Source: Hemileia vastatrix (Eukaryota; Basidiomycota; Pucciniomycetes; Pucciniales; Zaghouaniaceae). Taken from it: 64,000 nt of DNA. Below are positions 31,662 through 42,586 of the stretch, piece by piece (position 1 is the stretch's first letter; each line of letters starts with the position of its first letter). The position numbers and the translations under genes were made by a program. The notes under the pieces are model-generated. The model did not search any database and was not told the origin of the DNA. It worked only from the letters and a program-made list of their open reading frames with translations. The DNA is taken from positions 7,412,001 through 7,476,000 of the forward strand of contig JASXTE010000001.1 in NCBI GenBank assembly GCA_030280995.1, read 5' to 3'.

Positions 31662-31914
31662 ATATGCAATACCAGATGGGCGTTTCATGGCACAAAATCC
31701 TCATGCCCTCCTTCAATTTGTCTCACTCCCTCTTATCCTTCATTCATTCCACTCACATCTTAAAGACTCAAACACTCTAGTACAAACAAGTTAAGTAAAT
31801 TTAAATTTTTCTCTTTTTATCACCCTTATTTTTTTTGTTGGAAAATTGATTTCTCGGTCTCTAATGTATTGCTCGGATACGTGATTCTGGTGGGTTGTCT
31901 TTGCTGGAATTGAA

Positions 31915-32479
31915 ATGATTCAGTGCCTGTTCCGTGGGAAGCATTTATCCCTTTTGGTTAGTTGCGCTTCTGTGTCAATTTTTGAATCTGTTTTCAAAAT
32001 CTTAATCATCCGCTTGAACAAATAAATCTAATACGTCATTCTAAGGTGTCTTGACCGCTCTTTTCGGAGCTGCTGGTACACTTCTTAACACTGGCCGGAT
32101 GTATACCAATGAAGGCAAAGTAATCCTCTTTTCCTTTTCTTTATCCTTCTTCCTGGATTTATTTTTTCTTTATTCGCCTTCGTACGGCACAAATTTCATT
32201 AGCCTCCGCGATATTGCGTTGATGAATGGGATGAAATGATGTCGGGACGTGATAAGAGGATAACAGGCACAGCTAGAGGCCAAAGTGTAAGAGAAATATA
32301 AGCTTTTATTTCAGAAAGACCAAAGTAACTACTTTACTGATGGTTGATCATTTTCATTTTTATGCTCTCCTATTTTATTTCATTGTTTCTTTACTATGTT
32401 GTTCAACTTTTAGATTGAAGAAAAAGCTCCCGCTGAATTTAAAACTAACTCTGCTTGGCCTGTTGAACGGTTTAGATAA
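31915..32479 (+). CDS. Small intron-rich gene, possible single-pass mitochondrial membrane protein
   Basis: Three exons are well supported by splice signals and phase: 32046-32119, 32203-32286 and 32414-32479. They encode VLTALFGAAGTLLNTGRMYT, then NEGKPPRYCVDEWDEMMSGR, then DKRITGTARGQS and IEEKAPAEFKTNSAW, ending VERFR. A first exon 31915-31933 (MIQCLF plus one base, donor GTGGGA) keeps phase and would give about 80 residues, but its choice is tentative. The product has one short hydrophobic segment near the N-terminus and a charged tail. That is the layout of small accessory subunits of mitochondrial respiratory complexes; I did not recognise the family. It starts about 250 bp beyond the copia target site, so the insertion sits in its upstream region. 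Confidence 0.6.
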
Positions 32480-32751
32480 GATAAATTTGGATTATCTTTA
32501 AGTTGAGGACAGTGGTACCTGTCAATTTAGAATAATTTGATGGTGCTCCAGCCATTTTCTGAAGAAAAATTTAATTGCTTATTATAGAAATTGAGAGTAA
32601 GGAATGGTAATATTATTATATAACAGCCATTAAATTAAAACATGTGTATGCCTGGTGGCTCAGTAAAACATGAAGTACAATAAAATAAAGTTGAGCCATT
32701 TTTTTGCCCAATTTCACTATTATTTGTTTTGATATTACATAATTAGATAAT

Positions 32752-32951
32752 AGGGGGTATCAAAGTTAGAAATTTGTAATAATTTAAAAGGTATTTCGCA
32801 ACACAAAAATAAAGCCACAAACATGACATTAATTCTTAGTAAAAAGTTGCTTTGGGGGCACAATATGGAGTAATTAAAAAAATAATCATGGTTAATTTGG
32901 TGGAAAAAAGATATATTTTGAAATGGAAGATTTCTAACTTTGATACCCCCT
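32752..32951. mobile_element. Miniature inverted-repeat element (AGGGGGTATCAAAG ends)
   Basis: A 200-bp unit with near-perfect inverted repeats of about 24 bp: AGGGGGTATCAAAGTTAGAA on the left and its complement TTCTAACTTTGATACCCCCT on the right. AAT flanks both sides (a TA duplication is the alternative reading). No coding capacity. The outermost bases AGGGGGT.TCAAA are shared with the candidate larger element at 11377-16085, suggesting the same transposase family. Confidence 0.8.
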
Positions 32952-32996
32952 AATAGGACTTCTAAAATTTTTATCTGTTGACCGTACAAAATTTTT

Positions 32997-33130
32997 TTGT
33001 TATGCCACACAGCATAACAGTTGTGTAATGGTTGTGTAACAAATAAATAACATTTATTATTTATTTCTAGGGGAAATAAAAATTGTTATGTATTTAATTT
33101 ATGCATTTTTTACACATTGTGGCATAACAA
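32997..33130. mobile_element. Small inverted-repeat element, GCATAAC family, copy B
   Basis: 134 bp, starting TTGTTATGCCACACAGCATAAC and ending GTGGCATAACAA, so TTGTTATGCCACA forms the inverted terminal repeat. It aligns with 10443-10596. It lies 45 bp from the preceding miniature element. Confidence 0.65.
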
Positions 33131-33134
33131 ATGG

Positions 33135-33954
33135 TGTTAATAGTGTGATTATCTAGACTTTTAGCTTTCATTCAAGTACCTGGACATTAGATTTTGACAA
33201 GTATTTGACACTTCTTCACTGATTTTCTCTACAACACTTGAATCAATCTTTTGTCAACTAGGTTACACTTTCTATCATGAAAGAAAATTCCAATCTATTT
33301 CGGATGCTTATCTGGATAATGTTGGAATTTTTTAACCCCTCTTGTTGTCATTTTCATTATCACTTTTCAAGTTTTTGTGCAAGTTTGAAAGAAAATTCAT
33401 AATTAGGGGTTTATTTATTTGAATATGATGTCCTTTTAGTTGAAGGTTCTCCAGAAGCTCGCCTTTCATTTTCACAAATGGTTTTGAATTTGGTTCTGTA
33501 GTTGCTGAGATATTGACCTTTAAAGCTGAGCCTTTTTTTTCCCAATTTCACTTTTATTTATTTCATAATGCATTTCATAATGCATATCATAATGCTTTCA
33601 TGATACATTTATCCTTCTAGATTTTCCCAACTATCTTTCTCTTTACTTATTATTCTACCCTTTCATCAAGATGTGTTTTTTTTTCTTTTTCTTACCATTT
33701 TCATACTTTTCTCATTCTTCTCATCCTTTATTTCTTTGACCCTCAATCTTTATTAAATTGTTGTTTCTTTCTCTTCCCTTTTTGAATTTTCTACCCCTGC
33801 TATTTATTTATTATTTGTTTGTTTGTTTGTTTCTTTTTCTTCTTCTTTGATTTTAGGTTTCTTTAACCCTTATCTTAGGTAAGTAAATCCTAATTTATCT
33901 TTTACTTTTACTAACTTTTTCATTTTTTTCTTGTTTTTTTCTTCTAAAATGCTT
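33135..33954. other. Gene-free T-rich stretch
   Basis: No gene recognised. It becomes increasingly pyrimidine-rich, with a (TTTG)n run at about 33808-33830. Confidence 0.5.
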
Positions 33955-34460
33955 TAGAAACAGTTCCAGGACATTTCCTGCCTGCTTCCAAGCATATTTG
34001 GTAAGTTTTCCTTCTTTCTTTCTTTCTTTGTTTCTTTTTTGTCTTTGAAATGCTTTGGAAATGTTTCCCAAATGTTTCTGAGATGTTTTCTAGAGTTTGT
34101 TTTGTTTCCGAATTTCTTCAGAAACAGTACCAGGATGTTTCCTGCCTGTTTCCTAATGTATTTGGAAAGTTTTTTCTTTTTCTTCTTTCTTTTTTTTCTT
34201 AAAAATACGTTTTAAATGTTTTCTAATTTTTTTTGTCTCCAAATTTCTTTTGAAACAGTGCCAGGACATTTCCTGCCTGTTCCCAAGAATATTTAGTAAG
34301 TTTTTTTTCTTTATTTTTTGTCTTGGAAATGCTTAAGAAACATTTCCATGAAATTTCCAAGATTTTTGTTAATGTTTTTTCTCTTTTTCTTGTACCTGAA
34401 TCACTTCAAAAACAGTTCCATGATGTTCTTGCCTGTTTATGAGTGTATTTGGTAAGTTTT
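33955..34460 (+). repeat. Four-unit degenerate tandem repeat, T-rich
   Basis: The core GAAACAGT.CCAGGA.TTTCCTGCCTG with a following GGTAAGTTTT-like end occurs at about 33955, 34120, 34251 and 34406, separated by T-rich spacers. The period is roughly 130-165 bp. The conserved GTAAGT at unit ends resembles a splice donor but is part of the repeat. It abuts the 5' LTR of the chromovirus. Confidence 0.75.
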
Positions 34461-34499
34461 TTTTATTCACAGGGGGAAAAACCAGTGGACCAGACATCT

Positions 34500-35816
34500 T
34501 GTCAGCCAGGCTATCTCAGGAGCCCAGTAAATTTTTATAATAAACTACTGGAATCATTTAAAGGAATAACATTATGTATTTTATGTAGTTAAAATAAAAT
34601 ATTTTATTGAATAATAAAATTTATATGAATATTTTATGAATAAGTAAAATAATTATTATATTTTTTTTATTATTAAGTAAAATATTTTTTACATAAAAAG
34701 ATATTATATTCTATAAAATCATGGCACATTTTTATGTATTCAATATTTCTAAATTTCTAAATTAATTATTTAAATTTATATTATAAGTGTAATAATAAAT
34801 TTAACTTATAATGTAATTACAATTTAAATAATAAAATTTATATACTAAATACAACTTATCATATGTTATTATCCATAAATATTGGGCGCTTTTTTTGACC
34901 CTTAATTGTGTCATTAAAATTAATAAATAAATTAAAACACTTATTTAATATAATAATATTAAATTCTCATTTTAAATAAGTTATATTATTAAATCAATTA
35001 ATTGTTTCAATTAAATTGATTATTAAATTACTTAAAATAGTTAACACAATTAATTAATTTCTCTTTATACTAAATAAAAATTGATTATGTATGGTTGGGT
35101 GTGAAATTACTTTTATTTGTTTTAATTAAACCCTTTACATCCTATTGTGATACCTGTTTAGGATTTTCTTTCTCACAGTTCTCAGGTTTCATACTCTCAT
35201 AGTTATTTATTATATTAATTATTTGTTTTGGGACTTTATGGTGGGAAAAGTAGTTACTTATTCACGGGTTTAGTTTATTGTTTCAATCTTCCTTCTTATT
35301 TTGTATGTTTTAATTAAAATTCCTTAATTATTTGTTTCAAACTAGTATTTTCATTGTATATACAATTGAGGTGCCTCAGAATGTTTCCTTGCCTATAAAA
35401 GGGCCTTGGAATCCCCCTTTGGTAGTCATGACTTACATTACAAATATTATAATACTTTCAATACTTTATTATTGTTTTTATTAGTGTTACAAATCTAATA
35501 CAATTATTCAATAAATACTTTATGGTTGCTTTGAGTTTATTAATAATAATAATTGTTATTTACACAGAGAAATAATTACTTACTTGATTAAATAATTACC
35601 AATAAACCAATACTCACTGTTGTGTCATCACTCACAAATTGTTGTTGCACCTCTCTTTCTTTTATTAGTTATTTTATTTCTTCTATCATTTTTATATCTT
35701 TCTACATTTAAATATCCCTTCTTTATTTCTTCCTTCTCTTCTGCTTCTCTTTTTATTCTTCTTCTCCTTCTTCTAGAGAACCGGCTGATAATTGAGGACC
35801 TTTCTAAATGATGACA
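34500..35816 (+). repeat. Chromovirus 5' LTR (3' limit uncertain)
   Basis: 34500-35265 matches 42587-43349. Beyond that, a promoter-like CCTATAAAAGGGCC lies at about 35392-35405, so the LTR must extend past it. A possible GACA end is at 35813-35816, but no convincing primer site follows it. Confidence 0.7.
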
Positions 35817-36398
35817 ACTCTTTTTGATGAATGACTCAATGCACAGACCACTTAGCGCAAAAAAAGAAATTTTTTTCCTCAACCATGTTTCAAACTTGGG
35901 TTCAATCTTTTAGGTTTATAATATATTAAATTATATATATTTAATGGTGATTTCTCAATCACTATAGTAAGTAAACCTTTGCACCTACCAACTATATTAT
36001 TAAATTTTTATTGCAATAACAGTGCCTTGGCTATTTTACTGAGTCACTGAGTGTAAATGATAAAATTTTTTTATTTAATTTTTCCTAGCTGACCATAATA
36101 GAGTTATACTATTAGTCCTAGAGGATCATTATAATTTTTTTAAAATAATTATCAAAATAATTTTTTATTAATTTTTTTGATTTATTGGTTGACCATAATA
36201 GTACTCAGTGCTTAGTCCCAATATTACCAATATACTTTTTTAGTATTAATTATTTTTGGTTGACTTATTAAACCTTTTTTGTTGGCCCCAAAATAATTAT
36301 TGTTTATTTCTTAATAATATAATTGTAATTACATATTTTTGTATTACATTTTTATTGTAAATTAATTGATAATATAATCATTAAATCCATTTGGTTTT

Positions 36399-37517
36399 TT
36401 GTTCAAAGTTTTTATGTCCAGTAGTTTTGAAAACAGAATGGATAATCTTCATGTTGATGAAGTTGATGTGGATGTTGATAATGAATATGTAGGCTCTTCA
36501 AAATTAACTTACAAGAATTCTTCAGCTTCCAAAAATCTTCATATTCTTCAGGACATAGAAATTTCAGGAGAAGTGGAAAACCCCCTTCACCAAATTACTC
36601 TGAAATAGGCAAAGCCTCAGATCAATCAGGAAAATCCTCTAAAGGATATAAAAATAAAAAAAGATCCCTCTGATGCAGCAAATAAACAATCTTTCCAGCC
36701 ATATAAAAGAACTTAAGGCAGAAAGCATGAAGTACAAGGCAAGAGTAAACAAACTATGACAACAGATGCAGGAGCTCTTAAATCACAAGCAGATTCAACC
36801 TCCTCCTTTCACAGCCTCTCAGCCTCAGCTTCAACCTCAGCACCATCAGGCACCCAGATCTTTCACTCAAAGTCAAAACACTCTGCAAGTGTAACAGTGG
36901 AAATGGGACTACCTGATTAACCATTACCAGCAGAATGTTCAACAACCAGCAGCTCAACACCCTGGACCATCCAGGACACAAACCTACCATCAATCTCTTC
37001 AGGCCCATTCTTATCAGGGGGGCAGAAGAAAGAAGGCACAGGGTAAATTTCCTTCCTTTCCATGGTAAGTAATTTGTTCAATAAACATGTTGGTATGTAT
37101 AATAATAAATCTTCCCCCGCAGGTAATCTTGTGGATAATGGTGAAAGAACTGTTAAACCCATAAAGAGACAACTTCCTTTAATGAGTAGCCCTAATGATG
37201 TAATTAGTAAATTTTCATTTGATGAGCCTTTACATGTAACTTCAACTTCTTTAATTAATCCTTCTCTTTCAATTAAAAATGATTCTGTTTCCCCTGAAGT
37301 CTATACCTTTCTTGAGAAAACTTCTGAGGATATATTGAAAGATACCTATGATTTTAATGTTGTAAAAGATAAAATTTTGAGAGATGTATTAGTACATGAA
37401 AGTGAAAGATTAAATAATTTTCACTTACATTGTAAATTGAGTTCTTTTGTACAAGATACAGCTTATTTTAAAATCAAAGAAACTTTGAATATTGTTCTTA
37501 GCCAAAAAAACAAATAA
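36399..37517 (+). pseudogene. Chromovirus Gag N-terminal region, broken
   Basis: Open pieces at 36399-36608 (acidic, VDEVDVDVDNEY) and 37062-37517 are joined by a proline/glutamine-rich stretch (QPPPFTASQPQLQPQ) readable across frames at 36780-36900. It precedes capsid and has no recognisable fold. Several stops show it is not functional. Confidence 0.5.
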
Positions 37518-37927
37518 GAAGTGATCATAGAGATATCTCAGATAAAAATATTCATCTGCATAAAACTTTTAGTGAGTTAAAGCCCCTTTTTGAAGAGAAT
37601 TATTCATTGAAAAGTGAAATTAAGTCTTTACACAATGAGTTGAAAAATCTGAAAAATGATTTCCAAGCTCTGAGTAACAAATACACAGTTTTTGAGGACA
37701 GAAATGATTTATCCCTAGGAAAAATAAATGACCAGATGTCTGAAATTCCAATAATAAAAAAATATTTGTCTGACCTATAGGAAAAATTCTCAGCCTTAAC
37801 TGTAAATCATTATGGTGTAGATGAAAATGCTTCCCATAAGCTGCATAAAAATAAAGTAAAGGGGCCTGAACAAAGCAGCTCTTTCCTTCCCCATATTTCA
37901 GCCATTAAACAAATTGACAATGAGTCT

Positions 37928-38878
37928 GTGAAATCTTTTGCTACTAGCAGAAAATATTTTAATGGTCATGAACCAGCTGTTTCTGTAAATAATGAAATTT
38001 CTGAACACCTGGCTAAAATTCAAGAATTATTAATTTTAAATAATTCTAATCAAAAGATGGACTATCCCAGTAGCCAGAAAAACTGCCCCAAACTGGATCA
38101 GTATCCCACCTTTGATGGTGACTCTTCATCTGACTGGCAACACTTTGTCCAGAGAATTGATAATCTGAAAAATTCCTATAAATTACCAGATGAAGAGATT
38201 GTTTCTAAATTAGTTTCTTTATTTTTCAATGTAGCTTTAATGTGGTATGAATATGTCTTATTGGACAATCAACATTATACTTGGAAAGAGTGCAAAACAT
38301 TAATTGAAAATCAATTTGGTGGTTCCAAATTCAGACTTGCCCAGCAGAGATTATATGAGACTGCTAAATATGTGTCCTCATCTCCTGAAAAACCTATTGT
38401 TTTACTTATGAAAATAACAAAGATTCTTAGAGCCATAGATCCAAATATGGATTATGATATTTGGGGAGATAAGATTATCTCTAAATTGCCAAATTCTCTG
38501 AGAGATTTGATTGTGGTAAGGACTGAGCATGTAAGAGAGAATTCTTCCTTTATTAATATCTGTAATGAAGTTCTACTAGATCATAGATATGAGCCAAGGA
38601 ACTATCCTACAAAATCTTATAATGACAAGCAAAACCTTCCACAAAACTTCCAGACAAAACTTCCAGACCCTCTGCCCCAGTTGCACCAAAGAAGTATGCA
38701 ACAAACACTTGTTTTAAATGTAACAAACCATGGCAGAAAGGACATATTTGTAACAAGAAAATTCATCTTGTTGAACAAACTGAGGAATCTGAAAATACTC
38801 AAGCTGATCTTGATGATTCCTCAAGTGACTGTAATAGCAATATCTCTTATGACCATGATTCTTCTCAAGAAGTTCTAG
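37928..38878 (+). pseudogene. Chromovirus Gag capsid and zinc knuckle (frameshifted)
   Basis: The retrotransposon gag domain is clear (YPTFDGDSSSDWQHFVQRID, ALMWYEYVLLDNQHYTWKEC, LPNSLRDLIVVRTEHV). The zinc knuckle follows near 38710 but in another frame: CFKCNKPWQKGHIC, the C..C.(K/G)..W..GH.C variant seen in many gypsy elements. The last 60 codons of this ORF are therefore out of frame, and the protein frame continues into the protease ORF starting at 38911. Confidence 0.8.
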
Positions 38879-38910
38879 TTTTAGAAAAGGATATCCAATA
38901 TTTAGATAAT

Positions 38911-39684
38911 TTGTCTAAAAATTGTGATATTGACTTATCTTCTGTAGAAAATGCTGAAATAATTAGAGATATTACTGACAGATCCATTTTAATATCACCT
39001 TTGAGAGCACCAGTTATCATAAATGGTAAAAATGTTGAGTTTATTCTTGACTCTGGTGCTGGAGGAAGTGTAGTGTCTGAGAAAGCATTAGCTTCTGTGG
39101 ATAAAGATTATCAATGCAAATTGTTATCTATAACATCTGAAAAATGGAAAGGTTATGGTTCTGTTTTATGTCCCATTGGCAAATACAAGACCACAGTGTT
39201 CTTTAAATATAATGGTGGTTTTGTCAGAGCTATTTGTGAATATGTTGTGATGAAAAATGATAATTTAAGCAATTGGTTTATCATGGGAAATGACATTTTA
39301 ACCATGTTTGGCATTAAATTGGATCTTTCAAACAATTTTTTTACCTTGGGCGAGAATGGAAAAATAAAATTTAAAATTTCTTCCTCCAAAAAGCATTCTG
39401 CACCCTTATTAAAATCTTGTCATTCTTTGATCCAATTTAAAGGTAGACAAACAGAGGAAATGGATGTATTATTGTTTGACATTAACACAGCTTCATTTGG
39501 TGATCAATTGACTAATGTTAAAAAAGATTCAATAGTTGCATTGATTACATCTTTCCCTATGGCTTTTGCTCATGGTTCCTATGCGTTAGGATTGGTTAAA
39601 GATGAAATGAAAAATTTTTTATCCTGTAATTTGAATGAAATACCTACTAGCCTAAAAAAAAACCTTATCCTTCTTCCCCCATAA
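38911..39684 (+). CDS. Chromovirus aspartic protease region
   Basis: 257 codons in the frame that contains the zinc knuckle upstream. The retropepsin active site is FILDSGAGGSVVSE (residues ~48-61), with the catalytic aspartate kept, followed by WFIMGNDILTMFGIKLDL. Its C-terminal part leads toward the RT but ends at a stop after a run of A (position ~39655), probably an A-run indel. Confidence 0.75.
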   Translation: MSKNCDIDLSSVENAEIIRDITDRSILISPLRAPVIINGKNVEFILDSGAGGSVVSEKALASVDKDYQCKLLSITSEKWKGYGSVLCPIGKYKTTVFFKYNGGFVRAICEYVVMKNDNLSNWFIMGNDILTMFGIKLDLSNNFFTLGENGKIKFKISSSKKHSAPLLKSCHSLIQFKGRQTEEMDVLLFDINTASFGDQLTNVKKDSIVALITSFPMAFAHGSYALGLVKDEMKNFLSCNLNEIPTSLKKNLILLPP

Positions 39685-39726
39685 AGAGAAAAGATATTGA
39701 AGATAATATCTCAACTTTATTAAGTA

Positions 39727-41079
39727 TGAATATTATTGAAAATGTGGATGTTACACCCAAATATTGTGTTATCTCTCCAGTTTTGATCTCCTATGAGAAA
39801 GATAAAGCTAGACTTTGTGGAGATTATAGAGAATTGAATACCTATACTGTGGATGATATTTAACCTTTACCCAGAATTAGCTCTATACATGCTACCTTGA
39901 AAGGTGCAAAATTCATAAGCTGTCTGGATGGTAATAAAGGTTATCATAAAATACCTGTTGAAAAATCTTCCCAAAATTTTTTGCTAATTGAAACTCATAT
40001 GGGAATTCATAAATATGTTAGGATGCCTTTTGGCCCTAAAAATTCCCCTTCAGTATTCCAAAAAGTAATGGATAACACATTTCATCAAGAAATAATTGAA
40101 GGATGGTTAATGGTTTATATTGATGACATCATAGTTTTTTCTAAAATTTTTGATGAACATCTCCAACACTTAGGTAGAGTCTTCCAGAAAACAGATGAAA
40201 TTAACATGACTCTATCCTTAAAAAAGTTTAAATTTGGTTTTCAATCCCTGAGAGTCCTAGGTCATGTAGTTTCTGGCTTACAAATATGTATAGACCAAGG
40301 AAAAGTTGCTGCTATCCAAAATGTGACAACACCAACTTCTGTAAGGGAAATACAAAGCTCTTTGAGAATGTGTGGCTACTATAGACAATACATTAAAAAT
40401 TATAAAGTCATAGCCCTACCACTTACTAAATTGACAAGAAAGGATGTGGCTTATATATGGAATGAGGATACTCAAAAAGCTTTTTATACATTAAAGAAAT
40501 GTTTAATGTCAGGTCCAATCCTTACCCTTCTATATTTTAATTAGTCTTTTGTTCTATATAAAGATGCAGGTTTTATTGTACTTGGTGCTGCTCTACACAA
40601 AAAACAAATTATTAATGAAAAAATTTCAGAAGTAGTAATTTGTTATATTTCAAGAACCTTAAGAAAAAGTGAATTGAAGTATGGTGCCACTCAATTAGAG
40701 TGCTTCGAAGTTGTATGGGTTTTAGAAAAGCTTCATTATTATCTATATGATCAAAAGTTTGAATTAGATACTGATTGCAGTGCTGTGAAATCCCTCTTGA
40801 ACTTAAAAACACCAAATAGACATATGTTTAGGTGGTGAATTGCTTTTCAAGAATACAGAGGTAGAATGACTATTATTCACAGGGCTGGAAATTTTCATTC
40901 AAATGTTGATATGTTGTCTAGATTACCTCTTCCAAATGATGTATCCAATCCAGCTTATGCACCTGAAGATGATACAGTACATATACATGGTATATATATT
41001 GTTGATATGGAAGAGGAACTATTTCAATTGATTCTGGATTCATATGATAAAGATTCTGATTTAAATAAATTAGTTAAAA
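39727..41079 (+). pseudogene. Chromovirus reverse transcriptase and RNase H (three stops)
   Basis: The RT begins MNIIENVDVTPKYCVISPV and RLCGDYRELNTYTVDDI, hits TAA at 39861, and continues SCLDGNKGYHKIPVEKSS, RMPFGPKNSPSVFQKVMD and the active site VYIDDIIVFSK near 40110-40140. A TAG at 40542 precedes RNase H (YKDAGFIVLGAALHK, YGATQLECFEVVW), a TGA at 40836 follows, then RMTIIHRAGNFHSNVDMLSR. Catalytic aspartates are kept, but the stops make it a pseudogene. Confidence 0.82.
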
Positions 41080-41080
41080 C

Positions 41081-42453
41081 TTGAATGATCCAAAGAATAC
41101 TTCTATTCAAGAGATGATAAAAACTCTTCCTCCAAAGTACCATGATGCTTTGAGTAAGGGAAAGTTTTCCATTGAAGATTGTTATATTAATTACAGGAGA
41201 AAACTTACAAATGTCATTTTTATTCCTTCTTCTATGAAAGAAACCATCTTAAAACTTTGTCATGATGACATATTAGCAGGAAACTTTGACCTTGAGAAAA
41301 CCATAATCAGAATTAAAAACACTGCTTGGTGGGCTAATATGTCTGAAGACACTAAATTATATGTTGAATCTTGTGATTCTTGTCAAAAATCTAAAAGATT
41401 GACAGGTAAAAGAGCAGGATTGTTACAACATATTGAAGCATCTGATGCTCCTTTGCAAATCATAACATGTATTTTGTTACTGGTCTTCCTGTAGCAGGAA
41501 AAGACAGTTATAACTCTTGTTGGGTAATAGTGGATAGATTCACCAAAATGTGCAAATTTATTCCCACCAACAAAGATGTATCCACAAAAGAATTAGCTTT
41601 CTTATGGTGGTCATACATGTTTAATATTGTTGGATTTCCAAAAGCCATTATCTCTGATAGAGACCCAAAATTTACATCTGAATTTTGGACATCTTTGATG
41701 GATATCTGTGGCTGTGAGTTAAAATTATTTACAGCTCACCATCCTCAGACTGATGGTCTAGCTGAAAGAATGACTCAAACTCTGGAAGATACGATTAGAA
41801 GGTATTGTGCCTTTGGATTAGAATATAAAGACAATGACAGATTTACTCATGACTGGGTCACTCTATTGCCTGGTCTTGAATTTGCATATAATAGCAGCGT
41901 TCATTCTGCCACTGAGAAGAAGCCTTTTGAGCTTTGTTTAGGTTATGTCCCAAACACTCCTGCTCAGATTCTCAATAATAAATTACCTAAGTTGGAACTA
42001 CACCCTGGTGTGAAATCTTTTATGCAAATGCAACAGCTATGCAGAAAACATGCTCAAAGCTGTATTGATAAAGCATTTGAATATGAAAAGAAAAGATGGG
42101 ATAAATCCCATAAAGAATACACATTTAACAAGGGTGATGAAGTGTTGATATCTACTGTCCATTTCAATTTAAAAGGTAGCAACAAATCAAAAGATCCTTT
42201 TGTAGGACCATTTGTTGTTAAAAGAATGGTTGGAGATAATGCAGTAGAAGTTGTATTGTATTCTTCATATGATAGGAAACATCTTGTTTTCCCCATTTTC
42301 TTGCTTAAAAATTATACTTCCATCAGTGACTTATTTCCCAAAAGAAAGGGAAGACCTAAAAAAACTCTCAGGAAGTCACAGAAACTGCAGAAATCGGTAA
42401 AATTCTCAATTATAGAATTGTCACTTCTGAAAGAGGTATTGAATATTTATTGA
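41081..42453 (+). pseudogene. Chromovirus integrase (frameshift and lost catalytic Asp)
   Basis: The zinc-binding N-terminus is recognisable with LCHDD, CDSCQKSKR and AWWANMSEDT. Frame shifts near 41470, where the core reads MYFVTGLPVAGKDSYN. The position normally D (MDFVTGLP) is Y, so the first catalytic residue is lost. The other two remain in SDRDPKFTSEFW and GLAERMTQTLED. The C-terminal SH3-like region is GDEVLISTVHFNLKG. Confidence 0.82.
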
Positions 42454-42554
42454 GATATAAAAACAAATCATCTGAAAATGATGCATGGATACCTGGAAAA
42501 GAAATATCTAATCTTCCTACTCTGTTAAAAAGTTATAAAAAGGAAAAATCATAG
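42391..42554 (+). pseudogene. Chromodomain, out of frame after integrase
   Basis: In the frame not used by the preceding ORF the sequence reads EIGKILNYRIVTSERGIEYL, LRYKNKSSENDAWIPGKEIS, ending at TAG. This matches the chromodomain pattern (IL..R....YL.R(W/Y)K......W.P...). In chromoviruses this domain steers integration to heterochromatin by binding histone marks. The frame is separated from the integrase by a shift near 42390. Confidence 0.75.
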
Positions 42555-42574
42555 CATTTTTTTATTGTTTTTTT

Positions 42575-42586
42575 AGAGTGAGGGAG
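42575..42586 (+). promoter_or_regulatory. Chromovirus polypurine tract
   Basis: AGAGTGAGGGAG immediately precedes the TG of the 3' LTR. Confidence 0.8.

Noticed and set aside
33955..34460. Regularly spaced repeats as a CRISPR-like array
   Set aside because: Units are diverged, spacing is uneven, the spacers are T-rich low complexity, and the genome is eukaryotic.
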